From Brevundimonas sp. EYE_349 (lineage in GTDB: Bacteria; Pseudomonadota; Alphaproteobacteria; Caulobacterales; Caulobacteraceae), in NCBI RefSeq assembly GCF_023147505.1, contig NZ_JAHXPB010000003.1:186001-250000 (forward strand): a stretch of 64,000 nt of DNA. The letters run 5' to 3'. A program made the translations under genes and the position numbers. The notes below the pieces were generated by a model. The model saw only the letters and a list, made by a program, of their open reading frames with translations, made no database searches and was not told the origin of the DNA. This document shows positions 35,556 through 43,215 of this stretch, piece after piece (position 1 is the stretch's first letter; every line of letters begins with the position of its first letter).

Positions 35556-36470
35556 CTATCCCAGCTTCAGGTCTCGGGGCGGCCGGATGCGCCGCCAGCG
35601 CGCCTCCACGAAGGCGAAGGCGCCGAAGGCCATCAGCCCCGCCGCCGTCAGCCCCAGGATCACCGAGCCGCCCGGCTGGGCCTCCAGCGCGTCCAGGGCC
35701 GCCGCCGTCGTCGTCACCTCGCCCGATCGCGCATGAAGCCCCGCCAGCACCACGAACACCCCCAGCGGCAGATAGGCGAAGCCCCGCGCCGCGTATCCCG
35801 CCCGCGCCAGGGCGGTGGCCGTCCCGCAGAAGGCCTTGGGACAGGCCAGGGCGTCGTCGAAGTCGTCGCGGAAGGCCCTGACGATATTGCCGACGCCGAC
35901 ACCCAGCACCGTCAGCCCCGCCCCGATCAGCAGCGCCTCGCCGAACGGCAGGGCCAGAAGGGCGGCGGCCTTCTCCTGGTTCTCGGCGACGCTCTCGGCC
36001 TGGGCGGAGGAGGCGTCGGTCGCCTCGGCGAACTCGTCCAGATACTCGAACACCCCCGACGCCAGCACGCCGTAGAACAGGCCGCTGACGGCCTGGCCCG
36101 CCCGCGTGGTCCAGCCCTTCAGGTCCGCCCCCTCATGGTCGGCGTCGAACACCGCCTGCAGTACGCGCCAGCCGACGAAGGCCCACAGGCCCAGGCCCAG
36201 CAGCACCAGCCAGACCTTGCCGAACGGCTGTTCCGCCAGCCAGCCCGCCGCCCCGCTGGTCCCCACCGCCTCTCCGATCCGGTCGGTCGCGGCCAGAAGC
36301 GTCAGGGCGCCCGCCGACAGATAGACGAAGCCGCGCGCCCCATATCCGATCCGCGCCGCGCCCTCGATCAGGACGTGCAGGCGGGGCGTGCGGCGCGCCG
36401 GGGGCCAACGGCGGCGAACGGTGCGGCCCAGGCCGGCGGCGGCGCGTCTCAGGCTTTCAACGGCGGTCAT
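35556..36470 (-). CDS. DUF1206-family membrane protein
   Basis: The 304-residue protein shows three repeats of a two-helix unit, each starting with a motif such as RIGYGARGFVYLSAG and RAGYAARGFAYLPLG, as expected for DUF1206. About six membrane helices are visible. Function is unknown. Its start is 67 bases from the end of the histidine-kinase gene on the same strand. Confidence 0.9.
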   Translation of the reverse strand: MTAVESLRRAAAGLGRTVRRRWPPARRTPRLHVLIEGAARIGYGARGFVYLSAGALTLLAATDRIGEAVGTSGAAGWLAEQPFGKVWLVLLGLGLWAFVGWRVLQAVFDADHEGADLKGWTTRAGQAVSGLFYGVLASGVFEYLDEFAEATDASSAQAESVAENQEKAAALLALPFGEALLIGAGLTVLGVGVGNIVRAFRDDFDDALACPKAFCGTATALARAGYAARGFAYLPLGVFVVLAGLHARSGEVTTTAAALDALEAQPGGSVILGLTAAGLMAFGAFAFVEARWRRIRPPRDLKLG

Positions 36471-36536
36471 CGGGTCTCCGGCGGCGCGAAGCCCCTGAAC
36501 GCCGCCGCGCCGGCAAAGGCTCCCGTCCGTCGCGCG

Positions 36537-37976
36537 TCAGCTCTGGGCCGCCGGCAGCTCCAGCACCGCCTTCAGCCCGCCCATGTCGCTGTCCGCCAGG
36601 GTCAGCCGACCGCCGTAGGCGCGGGTCAGGTCGTCCACGATCGACAGGCCCAGGCCCGACCCCGGCGCACTCTCGTCCAGCCGGGCGCCGCGCTGCATGA
36701 CCGTGTCGCGCTGGTCGGCGGGCAGGCCCGGCCCGTCGTCCTCGACCACCAGGATCATCTGTCCCAGGCCGCTGCCGCCGGCCGAGACGCGCACACGGCG
36801 TCGGGCGAACTTGGCGGCGTTCTCGATCAGATTGCCCAGGATCTCCTGCAGGTCCTGCCGCTCGCCCAGGAAGGCCAGGTCGTCCGGTGCGCGCCAGTCG
36901 ATCTCGACCCCCTTGGTGCGGAACACCTGTTCGATCATGACCGCCAGTTCGTCCAGCACCTCGGGCACCGGCGTCGTCTCGCCCAGGCCGTGGGCGGCGC
37001 GGGCGGCGGCGCGGGCGCGGCGCAGGTGGTGATCCACCTGGCCCTGCATGACCTGGGTCTGGCGGCGCACCAGTTCGGGCAGTTGCCCCTCCTGCGTCCC
37101 CGCCTCGGCCAGCATGACCGAGATCGGCGTCTTCAGCGCGTGGGCCAGGTTGCCGACATGGGTGCGCTGGCGCTCCACCACCTCCTGATTATGGTCCAGC
37201 AGGCGGTTGACCTGTTCGGCCAGGGGCTGGATCTCCAGCGGATAGGACCGGCCGATCCGCGCCGACCTGCCCTTGCGCACGTCCGCGATCTCGTCGCGCA
37301 GGTCGAACAGGGGCCGCAGGCCGATCCGCACCTGGATGAAGACCGCCGACACCAGCCCCAGCCCCAGGATCAGCAGGGCGATCCAGGCGACATGGGCGAA
37401 CTGGCGCGTGTCGGCGTCCACCTCGGACCGGTCCACGGCGGCGATGAAGATGATCGGATGCTCGTGCCGGGGGATGGACTTCATGCTGGCGGCGACTCGA
37501 AGCGGCTCGCGCGTCTCGGCGTCGTCCTTGGGGCCGGTCGTGTTGAAGGTGATGACGTCGCCGAAGGCCGCATCCAGCCGCCGCGGCAGGTCCGGCGGCA
37601 ACGCCAGATCATAGCGCCACAGCGAGTTGGAGCGCGCCAGATTGACCAGACGCCCGTCCGGCCGCACCTCCAGGATCTGCCAATATTTGCCCGACAGCAG
37701 GCGCAGGGTGCGGGCGTCCTGGATCTGAGGCGACACATCGCCGGGCGGGGTGCGGCTGGCGGCGACCACGATCTCGTCGATGGTCTCGTTCAGGGTGGCC
37801 CCCAGTCGCCGCAGGGCCGACTCCTGAAAGGCCTGGGTCAGCACCAGGGCCGCGATCACCAGGGCGACCAGGATCCATGCCGAGGCCAGCCAGATCAGCC
37901 GGCGCGTCAGCGACCGGCCCGGCCGCCCGAACCATCGCCCCCAGTCCAGACGTTTCGCGACCGGCGCCTCGGTCAC
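36537..37976 (-). CDS. Membrane sensor histidine kinase (PhoQ/FeuQ-like)
   Basis: The 479-residue kinase has an N-terminal membrane helix (about 29-50), a periplasmic sensor domain (about 50-185), a second helix (about 190-210), HAMP, a phosphoacceptor motif NLAHALKTPISV and a C-terminal ATPase domain with the N-box LIENAAKFA, G1 VVEDDGPGLP and G2 SGLGLSI. The start overlaps the response-regulator stop by four bases, so the pair is one unit. The architecture resembles PhoPQ-type systems. Confidence 0.93.
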   Translation of the reverse strand: MTEAPVAKRLDWGRWFGRPGRSLTRRLIWLASAWILVALVIAALVLTQAFQESALRRLGATLNETIDEIVVAASRTPPGDVSPQIQDARTLRLLSGKYWQILEVRPDGRLVNLARSNSLWRYDLALPPDLPRRLDAAFGDVITFNTTGPKDDAETREPLRVAASMKSIPRHEHPIIFIAAVDRSEVDADTRQFAHVAWIALLILGLGLVSAVFIQVRIGLRPLFDLRDEIADVRKGRSARIGRSYPLEIQPLAEQVNRLLDHNQEVVERQRTHVGNLAHALKTPISVMLAEAGTQEGQLPELVRRQTQVMQGQVDHHLRRARAAARAAHGLGETTPVPEVLDELAVMIEQVFRTKGVEIDWRAPDDLAFLGERQDLQEILGNLIENAAKFARRRVRVSAGGSGLGQMILVVEDDGPGLPADQRDTVMQRGARLDESAPGSGLGLSIVDDLTRAYGGRLTLADSDMGGLKAVLELPAAQS

Positions 37977-38653
37977 GCTGGTTCGGATTCGCCCGCCAGC
38001 GGCGTCAGCCGGTATCCCAGGCCGCGCACCGTCTCGATCCGGTCAGGCCCCACCTTCTTGCGGACCCGGCCGATGAAGACCTCGATGGTGTTGGAATCCC
38101 GGTCGAAATCCTGGTCGTACAGATGTTCGACCAGCTCGGTCCGGCTGATGACGCGGCCCTGATGCATCATCATGTGATGCAGCAGCCGGTACTCCAGCGA
38201 CGTCAGCCGCAACGGCTCGCCGTTGACGCTGGCCCGCGCGGCGCGCGGATCGAGCCGCAAGCCCCCGCACGACAGGGTCGCCGAGGCGATGCCCGCCGAG
38301 CGGCGCAGCAGGGCCCGCAGACGCGCCAGAAGCTCTTCGGTATGGAAGGGTTTGGTCAGATAGTCGTCGGCCCCGGCGTCGAAACCCGCCACCTTGTCCG
38401 ACCAGGCGCCGCGCGCCGTCAGGATCAGGACCGGCGTGGTCTTGCCCTCGCGCCGCCAGCGCTCCAGCACCGACACCCCGTCGATCTTGGGCAGGCCCAG
38501 GTCCAGAACGATGACGTCATAGGGCTCGTTCTCGCCCAGATAATGGGCTTCCTCGCCGTCCGGGGCATGGTCCACCGCATAGCCCGCGTCGCCCAGCGCC
38601 GCCTTCAGCTGACGCGACAGGTCCGCGTCGTCCTCGACCAAAAGCACGCGCAT
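37973..38653 (-). CDS. OmpR-family response regulator
   Basis: The 226-residue regulator has a receiver domain with the phosphorylation site in VIVLDLGLP (Asp51), acidic residues EDD at 7-9, the conserved Thr/Lys in LTARGAW and LTKPFH, and a C-terminal winged-helix DNA-binding domain (about 130-220, ending VRGLGYRL). It is coupled to the kinase gene downstream and overlaps the PepSY-like gene upstream by one base. Confidence 0.95.
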   Translation of the reverse strand: MRVLLVEDDADLSRQLKAALGDAGYAVDHAPDGEEAHYLGENEPYDVIVLDLGLPKIDGVSVLERWRREGKTTPVLILTARGAWSDKVAGFDAGADDYLTKPFHTEELLARLRALLRRSAGIASATLSCGGLRLDPRAARASVNGEPLRLTSLEYRLLHHMMMHQGRVISRTELVEHLYDQDFDRDSNTIEVFIGRVRKKVGPDRIETVRGLGYRLTPLAGESEPA

Positions 38654-39000
38654 CAGTTGGGCCTGCGTCGTTGAGTGTTGTCGGGACCACCCTGGCGGGC
38701 CTGGCCCGTCTGGCCGTCGACGACGACCTCGCGCACGCGCCCGTCGCGTTCGACCAGGACGGAGTAGTTGCCGTCGCGGCGCGGCTGGGTGTCGATGGGA
38801 CGGCCGCCCCCGGCCTCGCCGCCGCGACGGCGCGCCTCGTCGGGACTGACGCGCGGGCCGCGATCCTGCGAGCGCGGGTCCTGATCGCGGGATTGGGCGG
38901 CCGCCTGCGTCGTCAGGGCAGGCGTGACGGCCAGGGCCATGATCAAGGCCATGACCAGGCTTTGGGCGGCGACGATGAAACTGGCGGGTTTGCGGGACAT
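38653..39000 (-). CDS. Small secreted PepSY-like protein upstream of the two-component system
   Basis: The product (115 residues from the ATG at 39000) has a signal peptide (about 1-34, ending QAAAQ), a basic, Arg-rich linker and a C-terminal strand region NYSVLVERDGRVREVVVDGQTG that resembles a PepSY domain. Its stop overlaps the response-regulator start by one base (TGATG), so it belongs to the operon. Small periplasmic proteins encoded in this position can modulate the sensor kinase; FeuN in rhizobia is an example. That role here is inference. Confidence 0.7.
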   Translation of the reverse strand: MSRKPASFIVAAQSLVMALIMALAVTPALTTQAAAQSRDQDPRSQDRGPRVSPDEARRRGGEAGGGRPIDTQPRRDGNYSVLVERDGRVREVVVDGQTGQARQGGPDNTQRRRPN

Positions 39001-39115
39001 GGCGACCGATCTAGCCCCCTTCATCTGAACGGGTGCTGAATGCCTCGTATAGGTCAACCGACGCCGCGCGCCAAACCGGGGATCGCGCAAACCTGTCGAT
39101 CCGGCCACCCCGTCG

Positions 39116-39430
39116 ATGGCCCAGTCCTATCACCGGCCGACGCCGCCGCATCATGGCCCCCATCAGCCCGGCCATGGCGCCTGGCCGCCGATCGACGCCC
39201 GCCAGGCCAATCTGGATCGCCGCATCGACCGGGGCGTCCGCACCGGCCAGCTCAGCCGCCGCGAAGCCGTCCGCCTGCGCGGCGAGTTCAACAGCCTGCT
39301 GCGGCTGGAAGCCAACTACCGCCGGGGCGGCCTGACCGCCTGGGAGCGCGCCGACCTGGACCGCCGCTTCGACCGCCTGTCGGCCCAGATCCGCCACCAG
39401 CGCGGCGACCGCGACCACTGGCGCGGCTAA
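39116..39430 (+). CDS. Hypothetical small Arg-rich protein
   Basis: The 104-residue product opens with a His/Pro-rich segment, then a helical region: LDRRIDRGVRTGQLSRREAVRLRGEFNSLL and LTAWERADLDRRFDRLSAQIR segments. Similar proteins usually carry a signal peptide before this point; here none is visible and the first residues look like a mature N-terminus. The true start may be non-canonical or the gene may have lost its leader. Confidence 0.6.
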   Translation: MAQSYHRPTPPHHGPHQPGHGAWPPIDARQANLDRRIDRGVRTGQLSRREAVRLRGEFNSLLRLEANYRRGGLTAWERADLDRRFDRLSAQIRHQRGDRDHWRG

Positions 39431-39456
39431 AACCTCAGGACAGACCCTTCGGCAGA

Positions 39457-40254
39457 TCAGCGCGCCCCGGTCGACACGGCCGGGGCGCGCGTCGTCGCGC
39501 GAGCCTGGGCCAGTTCGCGGGCGGCTATGGCGAAGTCGGCCTGGAAGGCCGGGTCGGCCTTCAGGGCGGCGAACAAGGCCGCGCCGACGATGCGGCCGGC
39601 CTCGACGTCGCTGGCGTAATGGACGCCGCAGATCGCCCGGCTGTCGCCATAGGCCAAACCGCGCGCCAGGATCTGGTCGGCCCGGTCCGGGGCCATTTCG
39701 GACAGGACCAGCGCCCAGGCCCAGCCCAGGGCCGAATGGCCGGATGGATAGGAGCCGCTGGCCGCCAGCCAAGGCTCGGGCGCGAAACAGGTCTCGGCCG
39801 GCTCGGCCACGAAGGGGCGCGGACGGGTGAAGCCGCGCTTGGCCGGGGTCTGGATCGTCTCCAGGTCGCCCAGCATCCGCCCCAGCAGCCGCGTCAGGGT
39901 CGGCATCCGTTCGGGAAGGAAGGCGACGCCCAGCGCCTGGTCGAACACGCGCGGCGCGGACGGGGTCTCGATCTCGTTGTCCGCGCGCGCCTGGTCCCAG
40001 CGGGCGGTCCCCTTCAGGGCGCGGGTGGCGCGGTAATAGGCCAGGTCGTCCTGCGCCCTCAGCGATCCGGCCTCGGGCGGCGGCGGCAGGAAGGCGGAGG
40101 CGTCGGGCGCATGCGCCTCGTCCAGGTAACCGCGCGGGTGATCGCGGAAGCCGGTCCAGAAGACAGGGTTTGGCGCAGGCGCCGAGGCGCAGCCGACGAG
40201 GGTCAGGGCCAGGGCGGCCGCCGTCGACCGGCGACCCAAGAGGGAAAGACGCAT
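39457..40254 (-). CDS. Class A (PAP2-type) acid phosphatase, lipoprotein-like
   Basis: The 265-residue product has a signal peptide with a lipobox-like VGC near residue 21 and the three phosphatase motifs: KRGFTRPRP, PSGHSA and GDSRAICGVHYASD. These form the vanadate-type active site of PhoN-like non-specific acid phosphatases. It should release phosphate from organic esters outside the cytoplasm. It closes a run of phosphatase genes behind the TonB receptor, 24 bases after the PhoD-like gene. Confidence 0.9.
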   Translation of the reverse strand: MRLSLLGRRSTAAALALTLVGCASAPAPNPVFWTGFRDHPRGYLDEAHAPDASAFLPPPPEAGSLRAQDDLAYYRATRALKGTARWDQARADNEIETPSAPRVFDQALGVAFLPERMPTLTRLLGRMLGDLETIQTPAKRGFTRPRPFVAEPAETCFAPEPWLAASGSYPSGHSALGWAWALVLSEMAPDRADQILARGLAYGDSRAICGVHYASDVEAGRIVGAALFAALKADPAFQADFAIAARELAQARATTRAPAVSTGAR

Positions 40255-40278
40255 GGACACTCTGAAACTCTCGGGAAA

Positions 40279-41850
40279 TCAGGCGACCTGGGCGCCGGGA
40301 CGGCCGTCCTCGACGACCCAGGTCTTCAAGGTGGACAGCGAGGCCTTGGGATCGCGCACGTCGCTGACGGCCTGATAGCGGGCGGTCATTCGCTGGGGCG
40401 TGACGTCCATCGACATGTAGCCCCGCACGCGGCTGTCGAAGAATTTGATGTGCGGATTGGCCGGCATGGCCGCCATAAGACTGTCGTAGGGCGGCCCGCC
40501 CGATGTGATGGAGGTGCCCACGAACTCGGTCGCGACGACAGGCGAACGCTCGTCGCGGCTGTCCAGCAGGACGTCGTTGGTCCAGAAGGAATGGTAGTCC
40601 CCGGCCAGCACCACCGGATTGCGCGGCTTGATCGTGTGCAGCGCCTGGGTCATGCGGTCGCGCGCGGCGGGGAAGCCATCCCAGGTGTCGGTCCAGTAGC
40701 GGGTCTCGCCATTGGGGTCCTCGAACCGCAGACCGGCCATGACCAGGTCCTGGCCCAGGATGTTCCAGCGCGCCTCGGCGCCCGCCAGGCCGTCGTACAG
40801 CCAGCGCTCCTGCTCGAAGCCCAGGAAGGTGCGCGACGGGTCCAGGCGGTCCAGGCACTGGGCGTCGGCGACGATCTGGCCCTTGGCGCCGCCCTCGTCG
40901 ACGCAGGCCCCGCGCGAGCGATACTGGCGTCCGTCCAGCATGAAGAACTCGGCCAGCCTGCCATAGCGGACGCGCTTGTGGATCGGCATCTGCAGGCGGC
41001 GATCCAGCCGGGTGCGACGGATCGGCATGGCCTCGTAGAAGGCCTGATAGCCGGCGGCGCGGCGGCGCAGGAAATCGTCGGGCCGGCCGCCCTTGTCGGG
41101 CCAGACGCCGGAATAGTTGTCCAGCACCTCATGGTCGTCCCAGACGACCAGACAGGGCGCCGCCGCGTGCAGGCGTTGCAGGTCCGCGTCGGTCCGATGC
41201 AGCGCATAGCGGTTGCGATAGCCGGCCAGGGTGGTGGCGTCCTCGAACCCGTAGGGCCGCACGATATTGGCCGCCCGCGCCCCGGTGCGGGTGTATTCGT
41301 AGATGTAGTCGCCCAGGAACAGGGTCAGGTCCGGCGCCTCGTCGGCCATATGGCCATAGGCGCTGAAATAGCCGACCTCCCAGTTCGAGCAGGAGGCGAC
41401 GGCCAGCTTCAGCCGATCCACCTCCGCATTCGGCGCCGGCGCCGTGCGGGCCAGACCGACCGGGCTGCGCTGGCCGGCGGCGGTGAACCGATACCAGTAG
41501 GGGCGGCCGGGGGTCAGGCCCTGGACCTCCACATGGACCGAATGGGCGGCGGCGGCCTCGGCCGTGACCTGGCCCGAGGCGACGATGCGGGAAAAGCCCT
41601 CGTCGGCGGCGACATCCCAGCGCACCGGCATGGACGCGCCCAGACCGCCCTGTCCGTCAGCGGCGACCGGATCGACGGCTAGCCGGGTCCACAGCACGAA
41701 ACCGTCCGGCCACGGATCGCCGCTCGCGACGCCCAACGGGAACAGATAGGCGCCGCCCGCCTGGGCTCGGCCGAAACGCAGCACGACGGGGGCGGCGACC
41801 AGCCCCCCGATCAGGGCGCGGCGAGAAAAGCCCGTGTTCAGAACACTCAT
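40279..41850 (-). CDS. phoD: PhoD-like alkaline phosphatase/phosphodiesterase
   Basis: The 523-residue protein has a Tat-like leader (SRRALIGGLVAAPVVL), an N-terminal PhoD domain (about 30-140) and the metallophosphoesterase core with FLGDYIYEY, VVWDDHEVLDNYSG and LAGDYHSFW. PhoD enzymes hydrolyse phosphomono- and diesters with Ca/Fe. The start overlaps the stop of the upstream metallophosphoesterase by four bases, so they are cotranscribed. Confidence 0.93.
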   Translation of the reverse strand: MSVLNTGFSRRALIGGLVAAPVVLRFGRAQAGGAYLFPLGVASGDPWPDGFVLWTRLAVDPVAADGQGGLGASMPVRWDVAADEGFSRIVASGQVTAEAAAAHSVHVEVQGLTPGRPYWYRFTAAGQRSPVGLARTAPAPNAEVDRLKLAVASCSNWEVGYFSAYGHMADEAPDLTLFLGDYIYEYTRTGARAANIVRPYGFEDATTLAGYRNRYALHRTDADLQRLHAAAPCLVVWDDHEVLDNYSGVWPDKGGRPDDFLRRRAAGYQAFYEAMPIRRTRLDRRLQMPIHKRVRYGRLAEFFMLDGRQYRSRGACVDEGGAKGQIVADAQCLDRLDPSRTFLGFEQERWLYDGLAGAEARWNILGQDLVMAGLRFEDPNGETRYWTDTWDGFPAARDRMTQALHTIKPRNPVVLAGDYHSFWTNDVLLDSRDERSPVVATEFVGTSITSGGPPYDSLMAAMPANPHIKFFDSRVRGYMSMDVTPQRMTARYQAVSDVRDPKASLSTLKTWVVEDGRPGAQVA

Positions 41851-43157
41851 CGACCCGCGCTCCCCGCAGCGGCGCCCGGGCCGAATCGGGCGCGGAAATC
41901 GTGCAGGCGGATGACGAAGTCGTCGCTGGCGACGAAGTCGGCGTCGCTCATCCGGGGCTGTTCGTTGGCCTTATAACGGCGGGCGTATTCCGGCTGGTCC
42001 GACGCATACTGACGATAACGGGTCGAATAGGCGCGAACCCGCACCGTTGGCGTCTCGCCGGTCATGTCGAAGGCCATCAGCCGCATCCAGCCGTCGCCGA
42101 TTCCCGGCGCGCGATCCGGCGCCAAGCCTGCGTCCAGCGCGGTCTGATTGCGGTCCTGATAGTCAGACAGCAGTTGATAGACGGCGCCGCCCTGGCGGTT
42201 GAGATCGGAGCGGAAGGCCTGGCCGTTGTGGTGGCCGCTCAGCACCATGAAGATCTGCGGATTGCGGGCGATCAGCTTGTCCCACACCCCCTGGGCGTCG
42301 TTGTCGAACGGGTCCAGGGCGTGCAGATCGACCACCGGATGGGCGCGGCGCTGGCCGGTCTTGTCGATGAAGTCGTGGGTGGTGATCAGGGTCGGCAGGC
42401 CCGGATGGGCGTGGATGACCGTCTCGGCCCATTTCAGGCTGGCGTCAGACGGAGCCATCTGCAGGCCGATATGCAGGAAGCGATAGCCGCCCGCCTCGAA
42501 CACCTGGGCGCTGTCGGCCCCGCCGTCGTGCGAAGCCACATACCAGGGGCGGTCTTTGAAGAACTTCGTCTCGGCCCCGAAGGCCTGGTTCCAGGCGGTC
42601 AGGCCGCCGATGTGAATCATGCCCAGGCGGCGCAGGTCGCCGGCCGGCGCGGTCAGGTCTTGAGGCCATTGTTCATCCCACCACTGACCGTCGTAGTCGT
42701 GATTGCCCGACACCACTGAAAACGGCAGGACGCCGTCGATGCGGTCATAGGCGGCGATGGAGGCCGGAATCTCGACCGTACGCACGCCCTCGGCAATCTT
42801 GTCCAGATTGGCGCCGCCGGGCGCAGGGCGGGGACGAAAGCCGCGCGCCGCATGGTCGGGGTCGATGGCCACGACCGGATGCTGCCACACGTCGCCGACG
42901 GCGGTGGCGAAGACGATGTCGCCGCCGCGCGAAACGGCGTGGTCGGCGATGAACTGCAGCTGTTCGGTCATCATGTCCCGCGCGTCGAAGGGAAAGCCCG
43001 CCGCGCGCTGATGGGTGAAATCGGCGTAGTTCTGGGTGTCGGGAATGACGGCGATGGTGAACCGGCCCGGCGCCGGCTGGGCCACGGCCGCGCCCGAGGC
43101 CAGGGCGATCCCGCCCGCCAGAAGGGCGCAGGTCAGGCGTTTCCAGATAGTCTGCAC
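41847..43157 (-). CDS. Secreted calcineurin-like metallophosphoesterase
   Basis: The 436-residue product has a signal peptide (about 1-27) and metal-binding motifs IPDTQNY, VGDVWQHP, SGNHDYD and LSGHHNGQA, as in purple-acid-phosphatase-like and phosphodiesterase-like enzymes. The first motif has Gln where many members have His. It starts with GTG; GGGAGA upstream supports this. It sits between the TonB receptor and the PhoD-like gene and probably helps release phosphate from esters. Confidence 0.9.
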   Translation of the reverse strand: MQTIWKRLTCALLAGGIALASGAAVAQPAPGRFTIAVIPDTQNYADFTHQRAAGFPFDARDMMTEQLQFIADHAVSRGGDIVFATAVGDVWQHPVVAIDPDHAARGFRPRPAPGGANLDKIAEGVRTVEIPASIAAYDRIDGVLPFSVVSGNHDYDGQWWDEQWPQDLTAPAGDLRRLGMIHIGGLTAWNQAFGAETKFFKDRPWYVASHDGGADSAQVFEAGGYRFLHIGLQMAPSDASLKWAETVIHAHPGLPTLITTHDFIDKTGQRRAHPVVDLHALDPFDNDAQGVWDKLIARNPQIFMVLSGHHNGQAFRSDLNRQGGAVYQLLSDYQDRNQTALDAGLAPDRAPGIGDGWMRLMAFDMTGETPTVRVRAYSTRYRQYASDQPEYARRYKANEQPRMSDADFVASDDFVIRLHDFRARFGPGAAAGSAGR

Positions 43158-43180
43158 GGCGCGGTCTCCCGGCGAAAGGA

Positions 43181-43208
43181 CGGGCTTCGGCCTGACGACC
43201 GAAGCCCG
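43181..43208 (-). terminator. Hairpin between the TonB receptor and the phosphatase genes
   Basis: A perfect 10-bp stem (CGGGCTTCGG with CCGAAGCCCG) and an 8-base loop lie in the 58-base gap after the receptor gene. There is no long T-run on the transcribed strand, so partial termination or 3'-end protection is more likely than full stop. It could let the receptor be made in excess over the enzymes. Confidence 0.55.
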
Positions 43209-43215
43209 GGTTGGA

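Noticed and set aside
35070..38162. A 1030-codon open frame on the plus strand opposite DsbA, DUF1206, kinase and regulator genes
   Set aside because: It covers four confident genes on the other strand and has no family-like features.
39040..41682. An 880-codon plus-strand frame opposite the PAP2 and PhoD genes
   Set aside because: Antisense shadow of the phosphatase genes; no signal peptide or motif.
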